Source: Candidatus Syntrophopropionicum ammoniitolerans (GTDB taxonomy: Bacteria > Bacillota > Desulfotomaculia > Desulfotomaculales > Pelotomaculaceae). From it: a stretch of 41,540 bases of DNA. Positions 7,157 through 16,149 of this stretch are shown one piece after another. Positions within the stretch are counted from its first letter, which is position 1; every line of letters begins with the position of its first letter. The notes below the pieces were generated by a model. That model had not been told where the DNA came from and searched no databases. It saw only the letters and a list, made by a program, of their open reading frames with translations. The position numbers were made by a program, and so were the translations under genes. The DNA lies in the NCBI GenBank assembly GCA_013201395.1, contig JABMJD010000017.1, positions 1 to 41,540 on the forward strand, given 5' to 3'.

Positions 7157-8500
7157 TTACTTGAGGGCATTGGCAATAACCGTAACAGCCTCCGCTCTGG
7201 TAGCATTAGCCTGAGGTTTAATGGTGTTATCGGGATAACCACTCATAATCCCCTTTTCCACTGCAGCGGCCAAGGCTTTCCCGGCCCAGACGGAGATGCT
7301 GCCGCTATCGGCAAAGAAAGTTTCTCCTGCTGCCGGGAAAAGTCCGGCTGCCTTGACGACCATCACCGCCATCTGTTCTCGGGTAATCAGGTCGTCCGGG
7401 CCAAAGACAGAGTCGTCATAGCCGCTTACAATCCCGTTGGCGGCCGCTGTTGCAATGTAATCGCGGGCCCAGTGATTGGCGGTATCCGTAAATACCTTTC
7501 CGTTTTGGGGCGCCAGTTTGAAGGCCTTCGCCAGCACGGTGGCGAACTCGGCCCTGGTGATGCTGTTGTCGGGCCTGAAGGCGCCGTTGGGATACCCGGC
7601 GATGGCCCCCAGGGACACTAGTCCGTTGATGTTGCCTTCAGCCCAGTGGCCAGCGATGTCTTTCATGGTTATAACCGGCCCATTTGCTAGCTCCTTTTCC
7701 ACCAGTACAGCGTATTTGGTCAAATGATCCACCTGCACAGTAATAACAGATCCTGACACCGTACCGCCGAGATTTACCCACCTGGACTGTGCCTCGTCAT
7801 AGTAGTAAACAGACGGGATCTCGCCCGGGCTCAGCACAGATGGATCAAAACTAAATGTTAATGCTACATTTTTATTGAAATTGTAGCTGCTCTGTCCATC
7901 CACGCTGAACTCATAAACGTCGCCGGCCAGTTTAAAGCCTGCAGGTATATTGGGAGGGACAGTCGTTTTCTCAATTTTTACTTCCACTCTATTTTTTCCC
8001 ATCAGTGCGTTAGCCGGCAACATAATTTTCACTTCACTACCCAAACTGATTGTGCCGCCTGCACTCGGTGTAATTGTTGCCGTCCCGGTGGTGGAGGCAA
8101 CCGGCTGCGGCGTCGCTGATGAACCGCCGCCACCGCTACTACCGCTACTACCACCGACGGCCATAACAGCAATTTCTCTGGTGTCTACATTGCTGCCGTA
8201 CCCGGCCACGATGGTCAATTTAGAGGGAGGAACATCTGGCACCTTAAATGTGCAACTGTATTCACCCTCTGCATCTGATTTAACACCGTCAAAAAGGACT
8301 ATATTCCCGGTATTGTCCAGTGCTTTTATAGCTACCCACGTGTGGGGATCAGCCACACCGATAGCGGTTACACTGTCTCCCACCTTTGCGCTGCTCACAT
8401 TCAGGGTCAGGCTAACACCGGCAGCCAAAGCGACACAGGGAAGCAGGCAAAGCAGGAATAGAACCGCCATAACAACAGCGCCGATCCTTTTCTTTAACAC
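7157..8500 (-). CDS. Exported protein with Ig-like, ZU5-like and three SLH domains
   Basis: Surface protein of about 447 residues. A signal peptide (KKR followed by a hydrophobic core ending in ALAAG) is followed by an Ig-like domain to about residue 110, a Ser/Gly linker, a ZU5-like region with LPANALMGKNRVEV and YYYDEAQSRWV, and three SLH repeats from about residue 275, including GHWAEGNINGL and GYPDNTIKPQANATRAE. SLH repeats bind pyruvylated wall polymers, so the protein should sit in or on the S-layer. The likely start is the GTG at 8500, eight bases after GAGG; the earlier GTG at 8509 overlaps that ribosome site. It is the last gene of the ten-gene cluster. Its SLH part closely resembles that of the protein at 17932-19530. 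Confidence 0.88.
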   Translation of the reverse strand: MLKKRIGAVVMAVLFLLCLLPCVALAAGVSLTLNVSSAKVGDSVTAIGVADPHTWVAIKALDNTGNIVLFDGVKSDAEGEYSCTFKVPDVPPSKLTIVAGYGSNVDTREIAVMAVGGSSGSSGGGGSSATPQPVASTTGTATITPSAGGTISLGSEVKIMLPANALMGKNRVEVKIEKTTVPPNIPAGFKLAGDVYEFSVDGQSSYNFNKNVALTFSFDPSVLSPGEIPSVYYYDEAQSRWVNLGGTVSGSVITVQVDHLTKYAVLVEKELANGPVITMKDIAGHWAEGNINGLVSLGAIAGYPNGAFRPDNSITRAEFATVLAKAFKLAPQNGKVFTDTANHWARDYIATAAANGIVSGYDDSVFGPDDLITREQMAVMVVKAAGLFPAAGETFFADSGSISVWAGKALAAAVEKGIMSGYPDNTIKPQANATRAEAVTVIANALK

Positions 8501-8551
8501 AAAGCTCACCTCATATAAAATATAGTTGCCTACCTGTATTAATTCACTGGT

Positions 8552-10960
8552 TTACTGCAAAATCACTGGGTTTGAATCTACCGCATTAGTTAATTCATCA
8601 ACGATATAAACCTTGACCTGATCACTGGGCAATACATTGAAGCCGGCCTGGGCAATATGCACGATGTCAAAATCTGCCTGGGTTGCGTTTAAGCTCAGTG
8701 GCACACCATTTCTAAAATGTATGAATACAACTGTTTCTGTTCCTTCATGAGCTATAATCGGCTCCACCTGTACGGCAAAATAATTTATGCCGGAAACACC
8801 TCCGTTGACGATCATGGTTCTGACCTCTTCCAGGGTTGTACTGGTGTAAGCATTATCTATTACCGGTGTTACCGTGTACAGCGGGCCAGCTGACTCCAAA
8901 ATAACAGTTACTATACAACTGGCAGAGAAACTGCCGTCGTTGGTAGCAACAGTGATAACCGCCTCCCCGGCCTCCAGAGCCGTTACTTTACCCCTATTGT
9001 CCACTGTAGCCACAGCTTCGTTGCTGGAAGCCCAGGTCACAGTCTGGCTGGTGGCAGCGGTTGGCTTAATGGCTACCCTCAACTGTTCACTGTTATTAAT
9101 GACCAGGGTGGTAGCACTCTTATTCAGAGAAATTTCGGTCACCGGAATGTTAGCTGCTGTGGAAGTGACGATATCAATTTTACTCACCCACTTCACCATT
9201 TGAGAAACGGTGCGTTCCTCCGGATCTGTCTGCCCCAGCATCAACCGCATGGTGTGTGCGTTATCTAATTGACTGCTGTCAGTGATTAAGCTCTCACTGG
9301 CTTTAGTGGCTATAATGGCATCGATCTCTACCCGCTCACCTACGGGTGGATAATAGAAACGCGTATTAAACACCTCATTCTGTGCATCAGCAAAGGTTAC
9401 AAAATAGTCGTCAGCACCTACAGTAAGGCTTTGTATATTACTGCTCTCTACTGCTGCGTATTGAGTTAAAATGGCAGCCAGGGGAGCACCTAACCCGGTG
9501 CAGTAGTTCATGCGGCCATCCTTATAATGAGAATAATGTCTGATCTCATTATTGTTGTTCAGGATATTAATCTGCTCAGCAGTAACAATTATTGCCTCAC
9601 CATTATCAACAGTGATGCTCAATCCAGTTGTTTCATAAACCTTATTGATGATCTGAGTAACAGAGGTATCCTCATACCCGGCCGCCTTGATGATTATTGT
9701 GTAGACGCCCGCCCCTGTAAACACACTGGCATCAATGGTAATTTTGCCGGCCGATTTGGTGTATTGGCTGTTTTCCAGTAGGATGTCGCCCACCTCGACT
9801 GTGGTAATAGCGTTGCGCCAGGCTTCATTGTCGGTGAAGGTAATGTTAATCGGTTGGCCGATGGTATTATCAGTGGTGTCAGCAGTCAAAACCGGTGCAC
9901 TGCCGAAAACAAGGGGTTCACTGATGGTAATACCATATGCGTTTTTAATTGTGGCCTCTTTGGCAGAATCTGCAGCCCGATAAATGCTTAGTTGCGTTTC
10001 ACCGCCCACAGGCTCTCCATCTATATAATAGGTCAACAAATAAGCCCTGTCCTCATTCAGCAAATCAGCAACTGGCACTGGATCAACAGTGAAAGAACCA
10101 GCATCGTGGATGCTAATTTGGGCCATCAGATCACCGTTAGTGATCCCGAGAGACACTAATAAATCCTTTAGGCTCACCCCCTGACAGATTACAGTTCCGC
10201 CTTTGCCGGGGTAGTTTCTTTCTGTAGCGGGCATAGCCTGCAATTCGGCCATTGTGTAAACCGCTGTTTCCATATCACTACCATCAATGGTAAATATTAT
10301 TGGAGACAAGCTGCACTCTACGTCCAACTCACAGACATACTTGGCGAACCTGCCGCTGGTCTGTTCGTCGGGCGTGCCTTGCCCAAAGCACAATCGCAAT
10401 GCGCACTGGCCTTCCATCTTGTCGAATGCAGGTAAGGCATCAAAACGTTTGTAGTGGGATTCTATCGCCAGCACAGGCTGGACCTGCACTTTCCCGTCTT
10501 CCATCCCGTCTTTGTACTGAGGGTAAATACTGTCATCAAAGCACTCCGTTAAATTCGGATAGTAGTACCGTTCTGTATCAAGTAAGTATTCCTTACTAAT
10601 TGTTGTTTTATAACCATCGGTAGATACAAAAGTCAGGTTCTTTACGGTACCCACATCAATACCGGCCTCTGCTAGAACATCAGTCACCTTGACCCCTCGT
10701 GCTGCTGTCATGCATGGCGCCGGCAAACTATCAATAGAAGAATAACCCTGGGTAACCTGAGACAGCTGCTCCAACTCAGCGATAGTTAAGGTGCTCACTT
10801 CGTTGCCGTTAAGTTTTATGGTCAGCGATGTTGCTGGTTCATCAGCGTAAGCTATACCGGAACTAAAAACCCCGGACAGACTGAAAAGCAAGGCCAACAT
10901 AGCTACACAGCATACAATTCTTCCAATTCCGGATTTAAGCCCGGCTCCTGGAGTATTCAT
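8552..10960 (-). CDS. Exported multidomain protein with SUOX-like repeats, Big_2 and shared C-terminal module
   Basis: Exported protein of about 802 residues, with a signal peptide ending near SGIAYADEP. First comes a domain resembling the sulfite-oxidase molybdopterin fold, with PAPCMTAARGVKVTDVL, STDGYKTT and RYYYPNL, ending in RLCFGQ. A shorter second copy follows (KGGTVICQGVSLKDLL). A region near residues 345-430 (QPINITFTDNEAWRNAIT, GAGVYTIIIKAAGY) resembles the Shr-like Hb-interacting domain (DUF1533). A third SUOX-like copy contains FYYPPVGERV and RLMLGQ. A bacterial Ig-like (Big_2) domain and a 110-residue C-terminal module complete it; both are shared with the phosphatase gene upstream. 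No bound cofactor can be asserted. The ATG at 10960 has AAGGGG upstream. Confidence 0.75.
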   Translation of the reverse strand: MNTPGAGLKSGIGRIVCCVAMLALLFSLSGVFSSGIAYADEPATSLTIKLNGNEVSTLTIAELEQLSQVTQGYSSIDSLPAPCMTAARGVKVTDVLAEAGIDVGTVKNLTFVSTDGYKTTISKEYLLDTERYYYPNLTECFDDSIYPQYKDGMEDGKVQVQPVLAIESHYKRFDALPAFDKMEGQCALRLCFGQGTPDEQTSGRFAKYVCELDVECSLSPIIFTIDGSDMETAVYTMAELQAMPATERNYPGKGGTVICQGVSLKDLLVSLGITNGDLMAQISIHDAGSFTVDPVPVADLLNEDRAYLLTYYIDGEPVGGETQLSIYRAADSAKEATIKNAYGITISEPLVFGSAPVLTADTTDNTIGQPINITFTDNEAWRNAITTVEVGDILLENSQYTKSAGKITIDASVFTGAGVYTIIIKAAGYEDTSVTQIINKVYETTGLSITVDNGEAIIVTAEQINILNNNNEIRHYSHYKDGRMNYCTGLGAPLAAILTQYAAVESSNIQSLTVGADDYFVTFADAQNEVFNTRFYYPPVGERVEIDAIIATKASESLITDSSQLDNAHTMRLMLGQTDPEERTVSQMVKWVSKIDIVTSTAANIPVTEISLNKSATTLVINNSEQLRVAIKPTAATSQTVTWASSNEAVATVDNRGKVTALEAGEAVITVATNDGSFSASCIVTVILESAGPLYTVTPVIDNAYTSTTLEEVRTMIVNGGVSGINYFAVQVEPIIAHEGTETVVFIHFRNGVPLSLNATQADFDIVHIAQAGFNVLPSDQVKVYIVDELTNAVDSNPVILQ

Positions 10961-11098
10961 TTCCACACCCCTTGTTTTTATTTTTTTTTCCTTGTATCCT
11001 GTTTTCCACTCGCCAACTGCCTGATACAATACCCGCCTCCCCTTAAAGGCTTTTGGCGAGCCGAATTACGTCAGTTGTTTGGTTTAAGTTTTAACTAG

Positions 11099-14000
11099 CT
11101 ATTGCAATACTGTCGGGTTTGAATCTGCCGCGTTAGTTAATTCATCAACAATATAAACCTTGACTACATCACCGGATAGCACATTAAAACCGGCCCGGAC
11201 AACATCTACATCAACGCTGTCAAGGTCTGCTTTAGCCGCGTTTAAGCTAACCTGGGCACCGCCTCTTAAATGGGTAAAAACGACTGTTTCCAAACCATCA
11301 TGCTCTATTTCCGGCATCGCCTGCACACTAAAATATTTCATGGCGGAAACACCGCTGTTGATGGTCATGGTTTTAATTCCATCTGAAGTCTCGCCTGGGC
11401 TGTAAACAGCAGTGTCTTTCACTAGTGCTACCGTATACTGCCCTACTGGTGTTAGGGAAACTGTTACAGTGCAACTAGCGGAAAAACTCCCATCGTTGGT
11501 GGTAACGGTAATTATGGCCTCCCCGGCCCCCAGGGCCGTTAACTTGCCCCTATTATCCACAGTAGCCACTGCTTCGTTACTGGAAGTCCAGGTTACGTTC
11601 CGGTTAGTGGCACCAATCGGAGTAATATCCGCTGTCAGTCGGAACGTATCGCCCACTACTAATTCATTTATGTCTTTATCCAGGCTGACTCCAGTTACCG
11701 GCACAGTCACCTGCTTGCCCATTACATAGCTGTCGATTATTTGCCCGCAGGCGTCTTTTGCAGCTAAGGTAAAAGTGTCACCTTCAATGTTAACCAGTTC
11801 ATAGTTGCTGACATTGGGAATTTGACAGGCAATATAATCCAGGTCATCGCCCGGGGGATAATGCTTTGTGCCGGCATTGCCCATTAGATAAACAATGCCG
11901 TCCCTATCGGGGGCAATCTGACCGGCTTTAACCGGTTTGGTCCGCATGTAGACATGCTGGTGCCCGACGAAAACCACATCTACCCCGCCCTGCTCCAACA
12001 AAGGAACCCAGTTTGCCTGCAGGTTCGCTGTGTGCTTGTCAAAAGCCACCGGGTAAGGAGGGTAATGGAAAAAAACAACTTTCCAGGTCTTATCACTGCC
12101 TTCAAGGTCCTCAGCCAGCCAGGTGCTGATAGCAGCAAAAGAATCCGTACCGGGTTCAGTCATTAGGTCACTGTCCAGCCCTACAATATGACAATTGTTG
12201 TAATCAAAGGAATATACCCTTTCTTCATAGCCGGCCGGGCCGTTTTGGGGCAGAGCAAAATGGCTCCAGAATAATGTTCCCGCCACATTGTCATGGTTGC
12301 CCGCCACCGGCATCAGGGGAATCTCTCTAAACAACGGTGAGGCAGCGGCAAAAAACTGCTCCCACTGGTTGCTACTGTTCCCGTAATCCACCAGGTCGCC
12401 GCCCAGAAGAGCAAATTTCGGCCCCGCATCTTCTGCTCCAGCCGCATCAAGCAGCTGACCCCAGGAAGCAAAACCTTCTTGGACATCCCCCATATAAAGG
12501 AAAGAGAACTGGTCGCCTGAACCAGCCGTGGTAAAGGATGCCGGTTCGCTCCAAGCCCCTTCCCGGCCCACACGATAGACATAACTCGTTTGCGGGCTCA
12601 ACCCGCTGATAGCTGCTTCCTCGTGGTACCAATCGTTGCCGTTACTAGTGTAAAGATAGCTGGCAACCGCCTCTAGTGTCCAGGCACCGTCAAAGTCGCC
12701 CCTATAATTATCGGCCGGCAGGTACTGCACCATTTGCTGAGCAGCATCGGCAGTATACCAAGAAACTGTCTGGGTCGTTTCAGTATCATCTGTCCAGCTA
12801 AGAACAATCCCCTGAGGCAGAACGTTGGAAACTGCATTTACGTTCAAACAAAGGATGTTGCTGTTAACATCATTAACCGTCGCCCGTACTTCTACCAAGC
12901 CGCTGCCTGTGATAGTCAGAACGCTGCCGGAAACGGTGGCCGGACCGGAAACAACTGTCCAGCCAACTGCCTGTTCGTTAACACTAAAAGGCCCTCCGCC
13001 CTGATCCCAACCAGTAAGGCTCAGTCCATCCAAGTCATATTTCAGAGGCGCTCCAGCGTGGCATAGATGTGGACTACCTCCTAAATGTAACTCCGTCAGC
13101 AGCCCGTCAGCATCCACCCTAATAGGGAACTCAAAGCTATAGGCCCGGCCACCATAAATGCCACTGATTGTAACCACTCCATCTGTTGTCCCCAGGGCAG
13201 CTACCTTGCTGATTGTGTAGCCGGTGATCCTTTCCCCGGTTCCATCGCTGTAACGAGCCCAAATTTCCAGGCCAGTGTCATCAAAATTCTGCCCTGCAAC
13301 ATAGCACGTCCTGGCAGGGTCAGATACCTTGACAATATCCGTCAATAACGAGGTATCCTCTGTTTGCCTGCGCAGAACAGGATAACCCCCGTTCCTATTG
13401 GCAGTATCGGCGACAAAAGCCCTGCCCTCACCGTTAAGCAACACCAGGAATTCAGCTGACTGCATACATTCCGGGGTGACTGCGGTTACATTTACCTCGC
13501 TGCCCCCGTTATAATACCCGCCGGATGCGGAACCGGTCACCCAGTAGCAGTTACTCACCCGCTGGCTGCCGCCATTGTTGACGCCAATCCCCTGGGCATA
13601 GTCCGGGTTGGCACCAGCAATGGAACCGACATTGTAGCAATTGTAAATGTCAACCTCATTGCTGCCGCTGATCCCACCGGTGGGGCAAGCGTATGTTGAG
13701 TAGACATGACCGGCATTATAACAGTTTTTGATTAAACCACCGTTCCAGCCAGCACCGACGATGCCGCCGCAGCCTTTGGCATCGGTATTGCTAACTGTGG
13801 CCAGGTTGGCACAATTCTCAATAATGCCCCCCTTATTGGTCTTGCCGATTTTGCCGACGATGCCGCCCACGCTACGTCTGGCATAAATATGGCCGGTGAC
13901 CGCAACATTACGAACGGCTGGATTATCAGCCCACATTGATTTGTCGTCCTGATCATGGCAACCGAGACGGCCGACCAAACCTACCCCCTGGCTGTACCCA

Positions 14001-14539
14001 TAGCCGGTGGGTGTATAGCGATGGCAACAGATATTTTTGACTGTATGACCCTGTCCATCCAGGGTACCGTTGAAAGAAGTATTCAGACAGGTGGCGGCAT
14101 CATCAACATCTATGCACCACTGGCCGCCGATGGGTGTATAGTTGGGCCCCTCCCAGATCCCGGTTGTGCTGTCCCAGACACCACCCATATCGAGATCAGC
14201 GTTAAGATAGACGGTTTTACCGTTAAAGTCGTCGATTCCCAACAAAAAATCAGCTGATTGATTAAATGCCCCGGTGATCATATCCGGCGTAACGCCTACA
14301 TCCACATGTCCGTTTACAAGAGCAGCAAGACCGGCCAGCTGGGCCGGGGTATTGATATAAAATACTGTACCGGCGGAATTGTACCAGGAAACGTCAACTG
14401 AGCCATCCCATACCTTGCTCTCCCTTTCCGCAAAAGCAAGCTCAGGATTAAAGGCGGCAACCAGACATAAAAACATGGCCACCAGCATCAGGCAATTAAA
14501 AATGTTATATTTTCCTCTCCTTTTCAGCAGTGTTTTCAC
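11099..14539 (-). CDS. Large exported purple-acid-phosphatase-like protein with GLUG repeats
   Basis: Exported protein of 1146 residues. The signal peptide ends near AFAERE. Residues ~195-330 hold GLUG-type repeats (GGIVGKIG, NCYNAGHVYST, NCYNVGSIAG). Ig-like domains follow, then a fibronectin-like PAP N-domain (VLSWTDDTETTQTVSWY). The metallophosphoesterase domain (~685-930) shows MGDVQE, GGDLVDYG, AGNHDN, FFHYPPY and VGHQHVY, the metal ligands of purple acid phosphatases, so it is probably an active phosphatase or phosphodiesterase outside the cell. A Big_2 domain and a C-terminal module close to that of the next gene finish it. It starts with GTG. No wall anchor is visible; the C-terminal module may serve for attachment. 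Confidence 0.85.
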   Translation of the reverse strand: MKTLLKRRGKYNIFNCLMLVAMFLCLVAAFNPELAFAERESKVWDGSVDVSWYNSAGTVFYINTPAQLAGLAALVNGHVDVGVTPDMITGAFNQSADFLLGIDDFNGKTVYLNADLDMGGVWDSTTGIWEGPNYTPIGGQWCIDVDDAATCLNTSFNGTLDGQGHTVKNICCHRYTPTGYGYSQGVGLVGRLGCHDQDDKSMWADNPAVRNVAVTGHIYARRSVGGIVGKIGKTNKGGIIENCANLATVSNTDAKGCGGIVGAGWNGGLIKNCYNAGHVYSTYACPTGGISGSNEVDIYNCYNVGSIAGANPDYAQGIGVNNGGSQRVSNCYWVTGSASGGYYNGGSEVNVTAVTPECMQSAEFLVLLNGEGRAFVADTANRNGGYPVLRRQTEDTSLLTDIVKVSDPARTCYVAGQNFDDTGLEIWARYSDGTGERITGYTISKVAALGTTDGVVTISGIYGGRAYSFEFPIRVDADGLLTELHLGGSPHLCHAGAPLKYDLDGLSLTGWDQGGGPFSVNEQAVGWTVVSGPATVSGSVLTITGSGLVEVRATVNDVNSNILCLNVNAVSNVLPQGIVLSWTDDTETTQTVSWYTADAAQQMVQYLPADNYRGDFDGAWTLEAVASYLYTSNGNDWYHEEAAISGLSPQTSYVYRVGREGAWSEPASFTTAGSGDQFSFLYMGDVQEGFASWGQLLDAAGAEDAGPKFALLGGDLVDYGNSSNQWEQFFAAASPLFREIPLMPVAGNHDNVAGTLFWSHFALPQNGPAGYEERVYSFDYNNCHIVGLDSDLMTEPGTDSFAAISTWLAEDLEGSDKTWKVVFFHYPPYPVAFDKHTANLQANWVPLLEQGGVDVVFVGHQHVYMRTKPVKAGQIAPDRDGIVYLMGNAGTKHYPPGDDLDYIACQIPNVSNYELVNIEGDTFTLAAKDACGQIIDSYVMGKQVTVPVTGVSLDKDINELVVGDTFRLTADITPIGATNRNVTWTSSNEAVATVDNRGKLTALGAGEAIITVTTNDGSFSASCTVTVSLTPVGQYTVALVKDTAVYSPGETSDGIKTMTINSGVSAMKYFSVQAMPEIEHDGLETVVFTHLRGGAQVSLNAAKADLDSVDVDVVRAGFNVLSGDVVKVYIVDELTNAADSNPTVLQ

Positions 14540-14599
14540 CCCCTTACCCCCATTTTTATTTGCAGGCTTTAGAACCTACAAACAGCGGTCTACGGATCA

Positions 14600-16075
14600 C
14601 TACAAAAGGCACCAATAGGGCACAAACATACTCTCACTGTTAAAGCTCTTCTGTGGGGACCCACCGGACCCGGCGCTCTGTGTACCGATTACTATAACTG
14701 GACCAGGCCACAGGTCGACAATTTCCTTCAGATACCTATCCGTGGCATTGATCCTGGCCATCGTTTCCGGAGCCAGCGGGCCATAACCCTTCCCGGCTTG
14801 CTCAATGCCGTTAAATCGGGCTACCAGTAGATCATAATCCTGCTCCAGAAGGGCCAGTATTTCCTCAAATAGCTGGTCATCAGCGCTGCCGTCAAGGTTT
14901 TTGTCACCTATATAAACCAGCTCCATTTCAGCGGCCAATTGTTTCTCGCCAGTATCCAGGAAAACTGCTTTTTTGTCTAGATTGCTCGCCGCCGTAAATA
15001 TCGAAGGAACCTTCAACTCCTGGTCTCCAGCGGCACTAATACCATTTTCTCCCGGCATCATGCCGGTAAGCAAAGCAGCCAATCCAACATTATTTCCCAG
15101 GGGATAGACGCCACATGCCTGCATCACCTGGCCGCTGTTTTCAAGAAAAGGTGCATAGCCTCTGTCGGCAGCATAACAATATTGACGGTAAGTAAGCCCC
15201 TCTAGTACGATCACCAGGGTCCTGCGGCCGCCCTCCAGATAATGGCGGGCATCGTAATAGGCATCGGTAATACCGGCCACTGGCGGGCGAAGGATGATTC
15301 CCTTGATCTTTTCCAGCTGATCCCGAGTATCAGGCTGCAGATAATTAATCTGGTTATCTCTGACTTCAAAATATCCATCCCCGTTCACCAGGCGGCCATC
15401 TCCCCTTTCATTTATCACCAAAAGCTTGTCCTTGTCTGATAGCGGTATCAGGTCGCTTACTTTAAAAACCCGGCGCCTGGTAAAAACCTGGGCCTCATGC
15501 TCTTCACCGTCCTTTTGCACTACAGCCTGTCCCTCGGCATAGGGATATAACAGCAGCGGCCCGGTTAACAGTTGCCCCGGGGTAACCTTATTCAAGTCGG
15601 CGTCGGGGCTGATTATATGGCAAGCAAGCTCTTCGCCACTACCACCTGACACCACCAGTATCTCGGCAATAGATTTAACATTACTACTGTTGGGATGGGT
15701 CAGATTTATCGCCTCCCAACCGTTCTCAGCAGTAAAGGTGATGTAGCAACCGTCAATATCGGCAGCCGGTATAGCCGCTGTAAATCCATCCAGCCCTACT
15801 AAATACAACTGCTCGATGTCAGCCGCCGGCTCAGCTTTGTTGACTATATCAACCAGCCTAACAGCTTGATACCCGGTTCCCAGGAAAGATATTTTTTTAG
15901 TCCGGCCGACATTATCCATGTTCTGAAGATTTAACACCTGATTGACATCGCCGGCCACTTTTAGGGGTGGGATATGACCACTGTTGGAAAAGACTCCTCC
16001 TGCCGCAGCCGCCCACCCTGCAACTAGCCCCAGTAAAACCAGACAAACACCTATAATCCAACTTTTTTTATGCAC
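14600..16075 (-). CDS. Exported SUOX-like domain fused to degenerate alkaline-phosphatase-like domain
   Basis: Exported protein of 491 residues with an N-terminal signal or anchor (KKSWIIGVCLVLLG). Residues ~38-140 and a following segment with FTRRRVFKVSDLIPL resemble SUOX-like folds (LVGLDGFTAAIPAADI). Residues ~285-490 follow the layout of nucleotide-pyrophosphatase members of the alkaline phosphatase superfamily (LVIVLEGLTY, LLTGMMPGENGI, KGYGPLAPE, VIVIGTQSA). The residues expected to bind metal or act as nucleophile look replaced: the first Asp by Glu, the Thr by Asn or Gly, the Asp-x-x-x-His by Glu and Lys, and the Asp-His pair by Thr-Gln. It is therefore probably a binding module rather than an enzyme. 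GTG start with AAGGTG seven bases upstream. Confidence 0.7.
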   Translation of the reverse strand: MHKKSWIIGVCLVLLGLVAGWAAAAGGVFSNSGHIPPLKVAGDVNQVLNLQNMDNVGRTKKISFLGTGYQAVRLVDIVNKAEPAADIEQLYLVGLDGFTAAIPAADIDGCYITFTAENGWEAINLTHPNSSNVKSIAEILVVSGGSGEELACHIISPDADLNKVTPGQLLTGPLLLYPYAEGQAVVQKDGEEHEAQVFTRRRVFKVSDLIPLSDKDKLLVINERGDGRLVNGDGYFEVRDNQINYLQPDTRDQLEKIKGIILRPPVAGITDAYYDARHYLEGGRRTLVIVLEGLTYRQYCYAADRGYAPFLENSGQVMQACGVYPLGNNVGLAALLTGMMPGENGISAAGDQELKVPSIFTAASNLDKKAVFLDTGEKQLAAEMELVYIGDKNLDGSADDQLFEEILALLEQDYDLLVARFNGIEQAGKGYGPLAPETMARINATDRYLKEIVDLWPGPVIVIGTQSAGSGGSPQKSFNSESMFVPYWCLL

Positions 16076-16149
16076 CGCTAAACACCTTTTTCATCCTTCA
16101 TACTACATTCTCCCGCACGGCAGATGCACATTGTCAGCCCGGGGGAAAT

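Noticed and set aside
7950-8525. Plus-strand frame of 191 codons over the SLH protein gene
   Set aside because: Antisense to signal peptide, Ig-like and ZU5-like regions; low-complexity Pro/Leu runs mirror the Gly/Ser linker.
8870-9130. Repeats between Big_2 domain sequences as a CRISPR or tandem array
   Set aside because: The similar stretches at 8870-9130, 11450-11680, 18530-18750 and 20810-21050 are dispersed coding copies of the same protein domain, not spaced repeats.
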